From Bacteroidota bacterium (lineage in GTDB: Bacteria; Bacteroidota; Bacteroidia; Chitinophagales; Chitinophagaceae), in assembly GCA_018267965.1 (NCBI GenBank), contig JAFDXK010000001.1:186001-250000 (forward strand): a DNA stretch of 64,000 nucleotides. Reading direction: 5' to 3'. The number at the start of each line of letters is the position of its first letter. The first letter of the stretch is position 1. Both the position numbers and the translations under genes were made by a program. Shown here in pieces: positions 42,547-51,324 of this stretch. The notes under the pieces are model-generated. The model had not been told where the DNA came from. It did no database searches and saw only the letters and a program-made list of their open reading frames with translations.

Positions 42547-45276
42547 ATGAAATTCCTGAGGGTTTCAATAGTATTAATGCTGGCAATGGCAGCACCCGTA
42601 TATGCACAGGTAGTAGCACCGTGGACAAATACAGGTCCTGTAAATTTTCCAATCAATAAAAGCGGGCAGGTGCATGGTATAGGCCGTGTATCGCAGATAA
42701 AATTCCACCCTTCGAATGCTGCAAAAATCTATGCGGTAAGTGCATCGGGTGGTTTGTACATTACTAACAACAATGGTGTTACATGGGCTCCTACATCGGG
42801 TACCGAAAAACTGCCTGCCACATCATGCTCCTCTGTTTGTATTGATTACACGAACGATAGCATCATGTACCTGTGCCTGGGCGACGCTGATTATTACAGC
42901 AACAGCTACGGTATATATAAAACAACTGATGCCGGCGCTACATGGACGGCTGCCAATACAGGCATAGGCAATAAAATGGCGGTAGAGATATTGATGGATC
43001 CTAACGACCACAATACCCTAGTAGCTGCAACTACCAGCGGCATATGGAAAACAACCAACGCGGGTGGTACATGGACACAGGTGCAGACCGGTACCAGCTT
43101 CAGGGATATGAAAGCCAATCCAATTAATCAGCGCACACTGTTTGCGGTAACGAGTACGCTATTGTATAGAAGCACTGACTTTGGTAGTACATGGACTAAT
43201 ATTACATCGGGTGTAACCGTACCATCGGGTAATGGTGGTATGCGCATTGCAGTTTCTGCTGCAGATACCAACAGGGTATATCTTGCCACTACAGGCGGCA
43301 ACGGCTGGATACTGAAATCAACCGATGGCGGGCTCAACTTCAGCAATGTGTATAACAGCACTACCAATTGCCTGGTATGTTATGATGCCACACCGGGTTC
43401 GGGCTCGCAGGGCAATTATAATTTTGACATCAATTGCAACCCGCTTAATGCTAACGAAATGCTGTTGGTAGCACACAATGTTTGGCGCAGTACAGATGGT
43501 GGTGCTAACTGGAGCAAACGCACCAGTTGGTGGAACGAATGCCATACCGATATGCACCAGATTTACTTTAACCCATACAACAACACACAACGCTTTAATG
43601 GCAATGACGGTGGTGTTTGGATGTCTACCGATACCAATGCTACTGTATGGAACCCGCGCGCCGATGGTATAGCTGCAACAGAAATATACCGCGCTGCGCA
43701 AAGCCCTGTTGTAAAACAAATGATAAGCATTGGTACGCAGGATAACGGTGAACTGTATTATGATACCGCCACATGGAAATGTAACCGTGGTGGTGACTGG
43801 AGCGCAAAATGCTCATTTGATTATTTAGGTAACTCTACGGTATATTATATGAATAACGGCAACCGCCGAAACCTGAGACCACTGGCAGGTGATTATTCTT
43901 ACCGTTGCCCTTATACTGCTACGTCTGCATCAGAAATTGCATTTGTAAAAACATTGCCTAATTATGCCTTCCTGGGTAAAGACACTATATGGCGCAGTAC
44001 AAATATTAATGCTGCCTCACCAACATGGACGGCCATCATACCCAATACGGAAGCTGTGAAAGATATTGTCGTCTGCACAGCAGATAGCAACATACTCTAC
44101 TTTGTTACCAATGCCAGCCATGTGTATCGGTGCGACAATGCACTGTCAGTATCGCCCACTGTCACTATGTACAGTACACCTTCTGCCAGCAATAACACTG
44201 CAAGCCTGGCTACGAATAAGAATAATGTGAACATAGTATACATGAGTTGCAATAACAAAATGTATGTGTCAACCAACCAGGGTGCTTCATGGACAGACAT
44301 CACCAACAACCTGCCGTCACTCAATATCAGGCAGATATACCACGATGATTATTCTGCCAACGAACGCCTGTTTGTAAGCCTCGGCAATTATGTCTATTAT
44401 AAGAATAACACTACTACAGTCTGGACTAACCATAATGCAGGATTACCTACGGTAGCCAATGTTACCGACTTTATGATGTATAACGATGGCACTAACAATA
44501 GCCTCATCAGGTTGTCTACCTACGGGCGTGGCGTATGGGAATCATACATCAATACAGCACCACCTGTGGCTACATATGCTGCTTCAGACACTACCGTATG
44601 CGAAGGCACTACTGTAACGTTTACAGACAATTCTACTAATTCGCCCACAACGTGGAACTGGACATTTACAGGTGGCTCGCCTTCAACATCAACTCTCCAA
44701 AACCCTACTATATTATATAATACTGCAGGTACTTATCCTGTTTCATTAACCGTAACCAATGTAGCTGGTAGTGGTGTACTGACCAAGACAAGCTACATGG
44801 TAGTATATCCTAAAGCTACTGCTACTATTAGCTTCGCGGGTAATGTGCTTACAGCAGGTGGCTCTACGGGCACTTATAAATGGTACTTCAACGGCAATCT
44901 GATAGCAGGTGCTAATGGCGCTACGTATACTCCCACACAAAACGGGTCTTACTATGTGATCATCACTGATGCCAATGGTTGTACCGCGCAATCTTCTTTT
45001 TATAGTGTAACAACGGTGGGTATCAAAAACATAACGGCTGATAATGTCAAAATATACCCCAACCCCAATAATGGTACATTCACAGTGCAAACGGGTAATA
45101 TCAATTTTAAGAAGGCTAGCATCACTGTGTATGACCTGACAGGCAAAGAGGTGTTGTCGAAACCACTCACAGGCACTGCAACACAAATCTCTCTGGGCAA
45201 TGCAGCTAAAGGTATTTATATGGTGAAACTGCAACTGGATGATGCGGTCATTACGCAAAGGATAACTATTGAATAA
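42547..45276 (+). CDS. Large T9SS protein with BNR/sortilin-type propeller and PKD domain
   Basis: 909 residues: signal peptide (1-20, VYAQ); a propeller of BNR/Vps10-like repeats (about 35-670; TNNNGVTWAPTSG, KTTDAGATWTAANTG, KTTNAGGTWTQVQTG, STNQGASWTDITNN); a PKD domain (about 675-760; TVCEGTTVTFTDNSTNSP, WNWTFTGGSP); an Ig-like module (about 765-825); and a sorting domain (835-909; YPNPNNGTFTVQ, KGIYMVKLQLDDAV). BNR propellers occur in glycosidases and adhesins; no full Asp-box enzyme set is evident, so binding rather than cutting is the safer guess. A secreted or surface protein. Confidence 0.9.
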   Translation: MKFLRVSIVLMLAMAAPVYAQVVAPWTNTGPVNFPINKSGQVHGIGRVSQIKFHPSNAAKIYAVSASGGLYITNNNGVTWAPTSGTEKLPATSCSSVCIDYTNDSIMYLCLGDADYYSNSYGIYKTTDAGATWTAANTGIGNKMAVEILMDPNDHNTLVAATTSGIWKTTNAGGTWTQVQTGTSFRDMKANPINQRTLFAVTSTLLYRSTDFGSTWTNITSGVTVPSGNGGMRIAVSAADTNRVYLATTGGNGWILKSTDGGLNFSNVYNSTTNCLVCYDATPGSGSQGNYNFDINCNPLNANEMLLVAHNVWRSTDGGANWSKRTSWWNECHTDMHQIYFNPYNNTQRFNGNDGGVWMSTDTNATVWNPRADGIAATEIYRAAQSPVVKQMISIGTQDNGELYYDTATWKCNRGGDWSAKCSFDYLGNSTVYYMNNGNRRNLRPLAGDYSYRCPYTATSASEIAFVKTLPNYAFLGKDTIWRSTNINAASPTWTAIIPNTEAVKDIVVCTADSNILYFVTNASHVYRCDNALSVSPTVTMYSTPSASNNTASLATNKNNVNIVYMSCNNKMYVSTNQGASWTDITNNLPSLNIRQIYHDDYSANERLFVSLGNYVYYKNNTTTVWTNHNAGLPTVANVTDFMMYNDGTNNSLIRLSTYGRGVWESYINTAPPVATYAASDTTVCEGTTVTFTDNSTNSPTTWNWTFTGGSPSTSTLQNPTILYNTAGTYPVSLTVTNVAGSGVLTKTSYMVVYPKATATISFAGNVLTAGGSTGTYKWYFNGNLIAGANGATYTPTQNGSYYVIITDANGCTAQSSFYSVTTVGIKNITADNVKIYPNPNNGTFTVQTGNINFKKASITVYDLTGKEVLSKPLTGTATQISLGNAAKGIYMVKLQLDDAVITQRITIE

Positions 45277-45296
45277 ATACATTAATTATTAATGAT

Positions 45297-45330
45297 GCAT
45301 CCCCGCCGGTAAGGCGGGGATTATTTTTTT
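45297..45330 (+). terminator. Rho-independent terminator (CCCCGC family)
   Basis: CATCCCCGCC / GGCGGGGAT stem followed by TATTTTTTT, 20 bases past the stop of the BNR protein gene. Confidence 0.85.
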
Positions 45331-45389
45331 ATTAACCTCATTGCATAATCTGATTTTTTTTTAGAGCTTTATCATGCTTTCTGACTGCT

Positions 45390-45427
45390 ATGCCCGAAAA
45401 CCATAGTATAAGAAAGGAGTGGACTAT
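45390..45427 (+). promoter_or_regulatory. Conserved leader of tail-collar unit 1
   Basis: Shares the core TGCCCGAAA...GTAT...GAAAGG with the leaders of units 2 and 3, at the same distance from the start codon. The closing stem found in units 2 and 3 is broken here; a weaker ATAGT/ACTAT pair before a T-run is possible instead. Confidence 0.45.
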
Positions 45428-45458
45428 TTTTTTATTATAAACTACTAAACCAACATTT

Positions 45459-46610
45459 ATGTTAGGCGAAATCAAACTTTTCGCGGGTAATTTTGTACCC
45501 GATGGCTTCCTCTTATGTGACGGCAGCGTTTACCAAATTTCCAATTACCCCATGTTGTTCTCCAAAATCGGGAAAATCTATGGCGGTGATGGTATCTCCA
45601 CATTTGGAGTCCCCAATCTTCTGGGCCGTGTACCTGTATGTAACGGACAGGCTGCAGGCAACCCGAATTTCACCCTGGGCCAGACGGGCGGCGTGCAAAA
45701 CGTAACCCTCACTGCCAACCAGGTAGGTGTGCACATGCACACGGGACAGTATGCAGCAAGCCCGCAGTTGCAAATTAATTTGCAAATACCTGCCAGTACA
45801 GGAGCTGCGTCATCAACATCTCCGGCCGGTAATATGTTTACCACCACACCGGCAGGATACGAGATGTATGATAGTACTCCACCTGCTGCCGGACAACCTG
45901 TAGCAATGCCCGGCACGGTGAGTTTTACCACCGCGCAACAAACAGGCACGAACACTACTCAGAATTTACCACATCCCAATGACCAACCGTATCAGTGCAT
46001 CAACTACATTATAGATGCCTTCGACATGTATGATGAACCAATCCTCGGTGAGATATGTATTTTCACGTACAACTTTGTTCCCGTTAATTTTGCAGAGTGC
46101 AACGGCGCGATGCTGAGCACCGGTCAAAGTGCAGCACTGTATTCTTTACTGGGCAACGTTTACGGTTCAAGCGGAGCAGGAAAATTCGCTTTGCCCGATT
46201 TGCGTGGCAGATTGGCCGCAGGTGCCGATATGGCGCATAAAACAAATATTACCAACAGGGCCTTAGGACAGTCGGGTGGTGTAACCTCAGTTGCATTATC
46301 AACTAACCAATTACCACCGCATATTCACCCCGTACAGATAGGAACCACCGGTAAAACAAGTTGGCCTGTAACTCCAAACATTGCCAATACCGCTAATCCT
46401 GCCAATGCAATGCTTGCTAAAGTGGGAGGAGAAACGATGTATAGCACCACCAGCAATAGCACAATGGCCGTTCTTAACGGAGGCAGCCTCACAGGTGCAA
46501 TGCAAGTCAATCCTAATACATCGGGGAATATACCTCATGACAATGTGCAACCTGTAATGGCGCTTTGTTACGCAATATGCACCAATGGCATTTATCCTCA
46601 AAGACCGTAA
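45459..46610 (+). CDS. Phage tail-collar domain protein, long form (unit 1)
   Basis: 383 residues with two tail-collar (microcystin-dependent-protein type) domains: 1-65 (LFAGNFVPDGFLLCDGS, YGGDGISTFGVPNLLGRVPV) and about 190-270 (IFTYNFVPVNFAECNGA, FALPDLRGRLAAG). Each is followed by Gly/Asn/Thr-rich beta regions with PHIHPVQIG-like elements. There is no signal peptide or sorting domain, so its route to the surface, if any, is not visible. In phages such domains cap the tail; bacterial stand-alone copies are of unknown role. The short partner follows 33 bases later. First of three related pairs. Confidence 0.88.
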   Translation: MLGEIKLFAGNFVPDGFLLCDGSVYQISNYPMLFSKIGKIYGGDGISTFGVPNLLGRVPVCNGQAAGNPNFTLGQTGGVQNVTLTANQVGVHMHTGQYAASPQLQINLQIPASTGAASSTSPAGNMFTTTPAGYEMYDSTPPAAGQPVAMPGTVSFTTAQQTGTNTTQNLPHPNDQPYQCINYIIDAFDMYDEPILGEICIFTYNFVPVNFAECNGAMLSTGQSAALYSLLGNVYGSSGAGKFALPDLRGRLAAGADMAHKTNITNRALGQSGGVTSVALSTNQLPPHIHPVQIGTTGKTSWPVTPNIANTANPANAMLAKVGGETMYSTTSNSTMAVLNGGSLTGAMQVNPNTSGNIPHDNVQPVMALCYAICTNGIYPQRP

Positions 46611-46643
46611 TTTTTTTAATAACAATAATAAAACAATAATACT

Positions 46644-47240
46644 ATGTCAAGCGATCAATATTATATAGGTCAAATCATTCCTTATAGCTCACCTGCCGTA
46701 CCGGATGGTTGGCATTTATGCGACGGTTCGTTGCTGAATATCCGCGAATACCAAGCTATGTATTCGTTACTGGGAACTACATATGGCGGCGATGGCCGAA
46801 ATACATTTGGCTTGCCCAATCTTTCCGGCCGTTCTGTAGTAAGCGCCAGCAGTTCTGTAAATCTGGTACTGAACAGAGGACAAATTGCCGGCTCGGCTAC
46901 AGTGACACTGAATGCTAATAACATACCGGCACATACTCATCCCAATACCGTACTGAACGCAGTAAATGCTCGCATCACTATACCGTGTGACACTACACGT
47001 GCAGCGGCTGTAAAGAAACCCGTAGATGCTTGTCCTTCAGTTTCTGTCAGCCCCAACATGTATGCGAGCGGAACCAGCGTGCCGGGCACTGTAAATATGG
47101 TGCCTCCTGTTTTAACACAACAGGCCGGTGACCCACAAGCCGGTGCCAATTCGGGTGGTATGGCGCATGAGAATATGATGCCCTATTGTTGTATAGGATA
47201 TATCATCTGCACCAACGGGCTCTATCCATCGCGTCCGTAA
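46644..47240 (+). CDS. Phage tail-collar domain protein, short form (unit 1)
   Basis: 198 residues with one collar domain (1-70; IGQIIPYSSPAVPDGWHLCDG, YGGDGRNTFGLPNLSGR) and a C-terminal part holding a conserved Cys pair (IPCDTTRAAAVKKPVDACP) and a CC motif near the end (MMPYCCIGYII). No signal peptide. It has the same AT-rich 33-base spacer to its long partner as in units 2 and 3. Closed by a CCCCGC-type terminator. Role unknown. Confidence 0.86.
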   Translation: MSSDQYYIGQIIPYSSPAVPDGWHLCDGSLLNIREYQAMYSLLGTTYGGDGRNTFGLPNLSGRSVVSASSSVNLVLNRGQIAGSATVTLNANNIPAHTHPNTVLNAVNARITIPCDTTRAAAVKKPVDACPSVSVSPNMYASGTSVPGTVNMVPPVLTQQAGDPQAGANSGGMAHENMMPYCCIGYIICTNGLYPSRP

Positions 47241-47251
47241 CATCACATAAT

Positions 47252-47280
47252 CATCCCCGCCATACAGGCGGGGATTTTTG
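47252..47280 (+). terminator. Rho-independent terminator (CCCCGC family)
   Basis: ATCCCCGCC / GGCGGGGAT stem with TTTTTG tail, closing tail-collar unit 1. Confidence 0.85.
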
Positions 47281-47337
47281 TTATAGCCATTGTATGGTCT
47301 ATATTTTTTTTGCATATTTATTTTCTCTTTTTATACC

Positions 47338-47375
47338 ATGCCCGAAAGCCTTGTATAAAGAAAGGGCATTTTTAT
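47338..47375 (+). promoter_or_regulatory. Conserved leader hairpin of tail-collar unit 2
   Basis: ATGCCC (47338) pairs with GGGCAT (47364-47369) around GAAAGCC...GTAT...GAAA, followed directly by TTTTAT. The core matches leaders 1 and 3. It could be an attenuator or a structured leader. Confidence 0.5.
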
Positions 47376-47405
47376 CACTCTTATTGTAAACGCTCAATCA
47401 ATTTT

Positions 47406-48554
47406 ATGCTTGGTGAAATCAAACTATTTGCAGGAGGTTTTACGCCCTTGGGGTTTCTGGCATGCGATGGTAAAACATTGCCGTCTTCAGACTATAGCTG
47501 GCTATCCGATTTACTCAAAAATACTTATGGCGGAGATGGTATTAACACATTTGCCGTACCCAATCTGCAGGGGCTTGTGCCTGTATGTGCCGGGCAATTG
47601 TTTGGCGAGTATTATGAAGTGGGAATGACAGGCGGTGAGCAGATGGTAAGCCTTTCTCCCGAACATGTAGGAGTACACACTCACCTGGGGCAATTTGCAC
47701 AAACGTCGAAGATGCAAATTGATTTGCAAATACAGGCCAGTACGGGGCTAGCTTCATCTACCTCGCCTGCCGGAAATATGTTTGCTCACTCACCCGCGGG
47801 TTATGAGATGTATAACAACACCCCTCCCGATATCAATGAGCCGATAGCTATGCAGGGCATGGTGCGCTTCACCACTTCTCAACAAACAGTTCCTGACAAT
47901 AAAAAAGTAAATAAGCCACACCTTAACGATCAGCCTTATCAATGCATCAACTATATTATAGATGCCTATGGGGGAAGTTATGAAAGGTTTGTGGGTGAGA
48001 TATGTATTTTCCCTTACAATTTTATCCCTGCAAATTTTGTGGAGTGCAATGGTGCCGAGCTCGATTTCGTGCAATATCCCATACTGTATGCACTGCTGGG
48101 TAATACATACGGGTCCAGCAGAGACGGAGTATTCGCCTTGCCCGATTTGCGTGGTAGGGTAGCAGCAGGGTATGCTTATCCGCAAACACATATCTACAGC
48201 AGGAGCTTAGGCGAATCCGGTGGTATGGTAGATGTGCAGCTGACCGCTGACCAGATACCTGAACACACGCATCCTATAGAAATAGGAATAACTGGAAAAG
48301 TAGGTTGGCCTGTAACGCCAAACGTTGCTAATACCGGTAATCCGGGCGGTGCTATGCTTGCCAAAGTAGGCGGACAAACCATGTATAATACCACCAGCAA
48401 TAGCACTATGGCCGAAGTAGACGGAGGCAAATTAACGGGTGTAATGAATGTATTATCAAACTCGTCTCCAAATTCTGCACACAATAATGTGCAACCTGTA
48501 ATGGGACTTACGTATGCGATATGTATTGATGGTACTTTCCCTACGCGTCAATAA
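47406..48554 (+). CDS. Phage tail-collar domain protein, long form (unit 2)
   Basis: 382 residues from the ATG at 47406. Upstream in-frame starts exist from 47310, but the sister genes begin at this M(L/I)GEIKLFAG point. Two collar domains (about 1-65 and 190-265; CDGKTLPSSDYSW, YGGDGINTFAVPNLQG, FALPDLRGRVAAGYA). Compared with unit 1 the second-domain flank and the block GKVGWPVTPNVANTGN are conserved, while loops in the first half differ. No signal peptide. Confidence 0.88.
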   Translation: MLGEIKLFAGGFTPLGFLACDGKTLPSSDYSWLSDLLKNTYGGDGINTFAVPNLQGLVPVCAGQLFGEYYEVGMTGGEQMVSLSPEHVGVHTHLGQFAQTSKMQIDLQIQASTGLASSTSPAGNMFAHSPAGYEMYNNTPPDINEPIAMQGMVRFTTSQQTVPDNKKVNKPHLNDQPYQCINYIIDAYGGSYERFVGEICIFPYNFIPANFVECNGAELDFVQYPILYALLGNTYGSSRDGVFALPDLRGRVAAGYAYPQTHIYSRSLGESGGMVDVQLTADQIPEHTHPIEIGITGKVGWPVTPNVANTGNPGGAMLAKVGGQTMYNTTSNSTMAEVDGGKLTGVMNVLSNSSPNSAHNNVQPVMGLTYAICIDGTFPTRQ

Positions 48555-48585
48555 TTTTCAATAACAATAATAAAACAAATATACA

Positions 48586-49182
48586 ATGGAAGATGATAAT
48601 TATTTTTTAGGACAGATCATTGCTTATAGCCAGAATGTTGCACCGAAAGGGTGGGCATTATGCGACGGCTCTTTGCTCGAAATCAATAAAAATCAAGCTC
48701 TTCATTCGTTGCTGGGAACAACTTTTGGTGGTGATGGCATCAATACATTTGGCCTGCCCAACCTTTGCGGCCGTGCCATTACAGGGGTTAGCACATCGGT
48801 GAACGTTATGCTGCGTACGGGAGAAACAACCGGCGCGCCCAAAGTAGCACTGGATTATAACACTACTCCACAGCATACCCACCCTGATGTTGTACTAAAT
48901 GCCGTAAATGCCCAGATAAGTATTCCATGCGATACTACGCGATCGGCTGCTGTGAAGAAACCGGTTGATACCTGCCCCACAGTTTCTACAGGCCCCAACA
49001 TGTATGCCAGTGGAACGCTGGTTCCGGGAACAGTGAACATGGTAACACCTGCTATAACCGCTACTTCGGGGAATATTCATACAGGGCCTAACGCAGGTAG
49101 TACACCTCATAAGAATATGATGCCCTACATTTGTATACAGTACATTATTTGTTTACAGGGAGATTTCCCTCGACATAACTAA
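48586..49182 (+). CDS. Phage tail-collar domain protein, short form (unit 2)
   Basis: 198 residues with one collar domain (GWALCDGSLLEI, FGGDGINTFGLPNLCGR) and the conserved Cys pair of the short forms (IPCDTTRSAAVKKPVDTCP). The first half differs from unit 3's short form, but the middle (DYNTTPQHTHPDVVLNAVNA) is identical. Terminates in a CCCCGC-type hairpin. Confidence 0.86.
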   Translation: MEDDNYFLGQIIAYSQNVAPKGWALCDGSLLEINKNQALHSLLGTTFGGDGINTFGLPNLCGRAITGVSTSVNVMLRTGETTGAPKVALDYNTTPQHTHPDVVLNAVNAQISIPCDTTRSAAVKKPVDTCPTVSTGPNMYASGTLVPGTVNMVTPAITATSGNIHTGPNAGSTPHKNMMPYICIQYIICLQGDFPRHN

Positions 49183-49192
49183 TATTATATAG

Positions 49193-49222
49193 TCATCCCC
49201 GCTCCTCAAGGCGGGGATGGTT
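49193..49222 (+). terminator. Rho-independent terminator (CCCCGC family)
   Basis: ATCCCCGC / GCGGGGAT stem with a GGTTGTTAT tail, closing tail-collar unit 2. Confidence 0.8.
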
Positions 49223-49280
49223 GTTATCCCATTGCATTATCCACATTTTTTTTGCAGATTTATTTTCCTTTTCTATGCCG

Positions 49281-49318
49281 TGCCCGAAAGCCAGGTATTC
49301 GAAGGGCAAACTTTTTTT
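49281..49318 (+). promoter_or_regulatory. Conserved leader hairpin of tail-collar unit 3
   Basis: TGCCC (49281-49285) pairs with GGGCA (49303-49307) around GAAAGCC...GTAT...GAA, then a run of seven T. The core matches leaders 1 and 2. Confidence 0.5.
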
Positions 49319-49348
49319 AACTCTTATTGTAACAGCTAAACCAATTTT

Positions 49349-50497
49349 ATGATAGGCGAAATCAAACTCTTTGCCGGAAATTATGTGCCGGCCGGCTTCC
49401 TGCTATGCGATGGCAGTGTTTATAAGGATTCTGATTACATTCAATTGTTCACTTTCCTCAAAGGTACTTATGGCGGAGATGGCGTTAATACTTTTGCAGT
49501 GCCCAACTTATTAGGGCGTGTCCCTGTATGTACGGGGAAAGTTGCCGGAAAGGAATATAACCTGGGAGAGATGGCTGGAACGCAATGGGTAACCCTTGAT
49601 GCAGAACATGTGGGAGTGCATGTGCACATGGGGCAATTTGCAGCAGACCCTCAGATGCATATCAATTTACAAATACCTGCAAGTACAGGAGCTGCTTCAA
49701 CAACTACACCAGCCGGAAATATGTTTGCCAACTCACCTGCAGGCTATGAGATGTATAATAACACACCACCGGGTCTCAATCAACCGATAGCCATGCAGGG
49801 TATTGTGAAATTCAATACTTCGCAGCAAACTGACATTAACTCTACTCACAATCATCCGCACCCTAACGACCAACCTTACCAATGCATCAACTATATCATA
49901 GATGCCGAGGGCCTGTATGATGAACCACTTGTTGGGGAGATATGTATTTTCCCATACCAGTTCATCCCTAAAAATTTTATTGAGTGCAATGGTGCAGTAC
50001 TCAATTTCATGGCGTACTGGCAACTGTTTAATTTGCTGGACACTACCTACGGGTCAAACGGAGTAGGAACATTTGCGTTGCCGGATTTGCGAGGCAAGGT
50101 GGCCGCAGGTTCTAACGCGGGAAAGAACACAGGTATCAATAACCGGAGCTTAGGAGAATCAGGCGGTGCGACATCAGTGGCGCTGACCCCTGACCAGATA
50201 CCTGCCCATACTCATCCTGTAAACATAGAAATGTCTGGTAAAGTAGGTTGGCCTGTAACGCCAAACGTTGCTAATACAGGCAATCCTGCCGGTGCTATGC
50301 TTGCCAAAGTAGGCGGAGAAACTATGTATAATACTACCAGCAATAGCACCATGGCAGAAGCCGGCGGTGGCAGCCTGACCGGTGTAATGCAAATTTTGCC
50401 AAACACATCAGGGGATAATGCACACAACAATGTGCAACCTGTAATGGGACTTACCTATGCTATAAATACTTACGGTATTTTTCCACCGAGGCAATAA
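49349..50497 (+). CDS. Phage tail-collar domain protein, long form (unit 3)
   Basis: 382 residues with two collar domains (1-65, LFAGNYVPAGFLLCDGS; about 190-265, FALPDLRGKVAAGSN). Close to units 1 and 2 in the C-terminal half, including KVGWPVTPNVANTGNPAGAM. No signal peptide or membrane segment. It shares the upstream leader and the spacer to its short partner with the other units. Confidence 0.88.
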   Translation: MIGEIKLFAGNYVPAGFLLCDGSVYKDSDYIQLFTFLKGTYGGDGVNTFAVPNLLGRVPVCTGKVAGKEYNLGEMAGTQWVTLDAEHVGVHVHMGQFAADPQMHINLQIPASTGAASTTTPAGNMFANSPAGYEMYNNTPPGLNQPIAMQGIVKFNTSQQTDINSTHNHPHPNDQPYQCINYIIDAEGLYDEPLVGEICIFPYQFIPKNFIECNGAVLNFMAYWQLFNLLDTTYGSNGVGTFALPDLRGKVAAGSNAGKNTGINNRSLGESGGATSVALTPDQIPAHTHPVNIEMSGKVGWPVTPNVANTGNPAGAMLAKVGGETMYNTTSNSTMAEAGGGSLTGVMQILPNTSGDNAHNNVQPVMGLTYAINTYGIFPPRQ

Positions 50498-50529
50498 TTT
50501 TTTAATAACAATAATAAAATAAATATACA

Positions 50530-51129
50530 ATGGACGAAACATATCTTTTAGGACAGATCATACCGTATGGTCCGTATACCATACCACAGGGTTGGGCAGA
50601 ATGCAATGGCGCGTTGCTCGATATTAATAAATATCAATCTCTTCATTCGTTACTGGGAACAGCTTTTGGTGGTGATGGCATCAATACATTTGGCCTGCCC
50701 AATCTTTGCGGCCTGGCTGTAGTAGGCGTTGGTGGTTCGCAGAGTGATTTAGTACTGAAAACCGGGCAAACCGCGGGCTCGGCTACCGTAGCGTTGGATT
50801 ATAACACTACTCCACAGCATACCCACCCTGATGTTGTACTGAATGCTGTAAACGCCCAGATCAGTATTCCGTGCGACACTACGCGTTCGGCTGCTGTGAA
50901 GAAACCGGTTGATACCTGTCCCACAGTTTCTGCAGGCCCCAACATGTATGCCAACGGAACATTATTGCCCGGAACAGTGAATATGGTAACGCCAGTTGTA
51001 ACTGCCACTACCGGCGGTGTTCAAGCGGGACATAATTTTGGAGGAGTACCGCATGATAATATGATGCCCTACACTTGTATAAGGTATATAATCAATATTC
51101 AGGGAGGAGATTTCCCGCGCCCTCAGTAA
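50530..51129 (+). CDS. Phage tail-collar domain protein, short form (unit 3)
   Basis: 199 residues with one collar domain (GWAECNGALLDI, FGGDGINTFGLPNLCG) and the Cys pair IPCDTTRSAAVKKPVDTCP. Nearly identical to unit 2's short form across the middle third but not at either end, which suggests segmental exchange. The last gene of the array, closed by a terminator. Confidence 0.86.
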   Translation: MDETYLLGQIIPYGPYTIPQGWAECNGALLDINKYQSLHSLLGTAFGGDGINTFGLPNLCGLAVVGVGGSQSDLVLKTGQTAGSATVALDYNTTPQHTHPDVVLNAVNAQISIPCDTTRSAAVKKPVDTCPTVSAGPNMYANGTLLPGTVNMVTPVVTATTGGVQAGHNFGGVPHDNMMPYTCIRYIINIQGGDFPRPQ

Positions 51130-51139
51130 TTTATACAAC

Positions 51140-51171
51140 CATCCCCGCCTGCAAAGCGGGGATTATTATTT
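51140..51171 (+). terminator. Rho-independent terminator (CCCCGC family)
   Basis: ATCCCCGC...GCGGGGATTATTATTTT hairpin closing tail-collar unit 3. Confidence 0.85.
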
Positions 51172-51324
51172 TCCGTTCGTTACAAAAAAATGCACTTTCG
51201 TTGGATGAGGTAGTCGTTTCGTGCATTTTGCCATTAAAAGGGGATTAGAAAGCGTGCCATCAGCATGTATGCAGAGCTATCTGTTGTAAATTTGCTGTAC
51301 CCTTAATACTTAAAATGATAACCT

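Noticed and set aside
47310-47405. Upstream extension of the unit 2 long tail-collar gene
   Set aside because: The sister genes start at the aligned MLGEIKL or MIGEIKL, and the extension covers the conserved leader hairpin.
45459-51129. Prophage or injection-system remnant
   Set aside because: Only collar-domain genes are present; no capsid, terminase, portal, tape measure, sheath, baseplate, lysis or integrase gene is seen within the window.
45459-51129. Diversity-generating retroelement acting on the collar genes
   Set aside because: No reverse transcriptase gene or template repeat is present, and the differences between copies are not confined to adenine positions.
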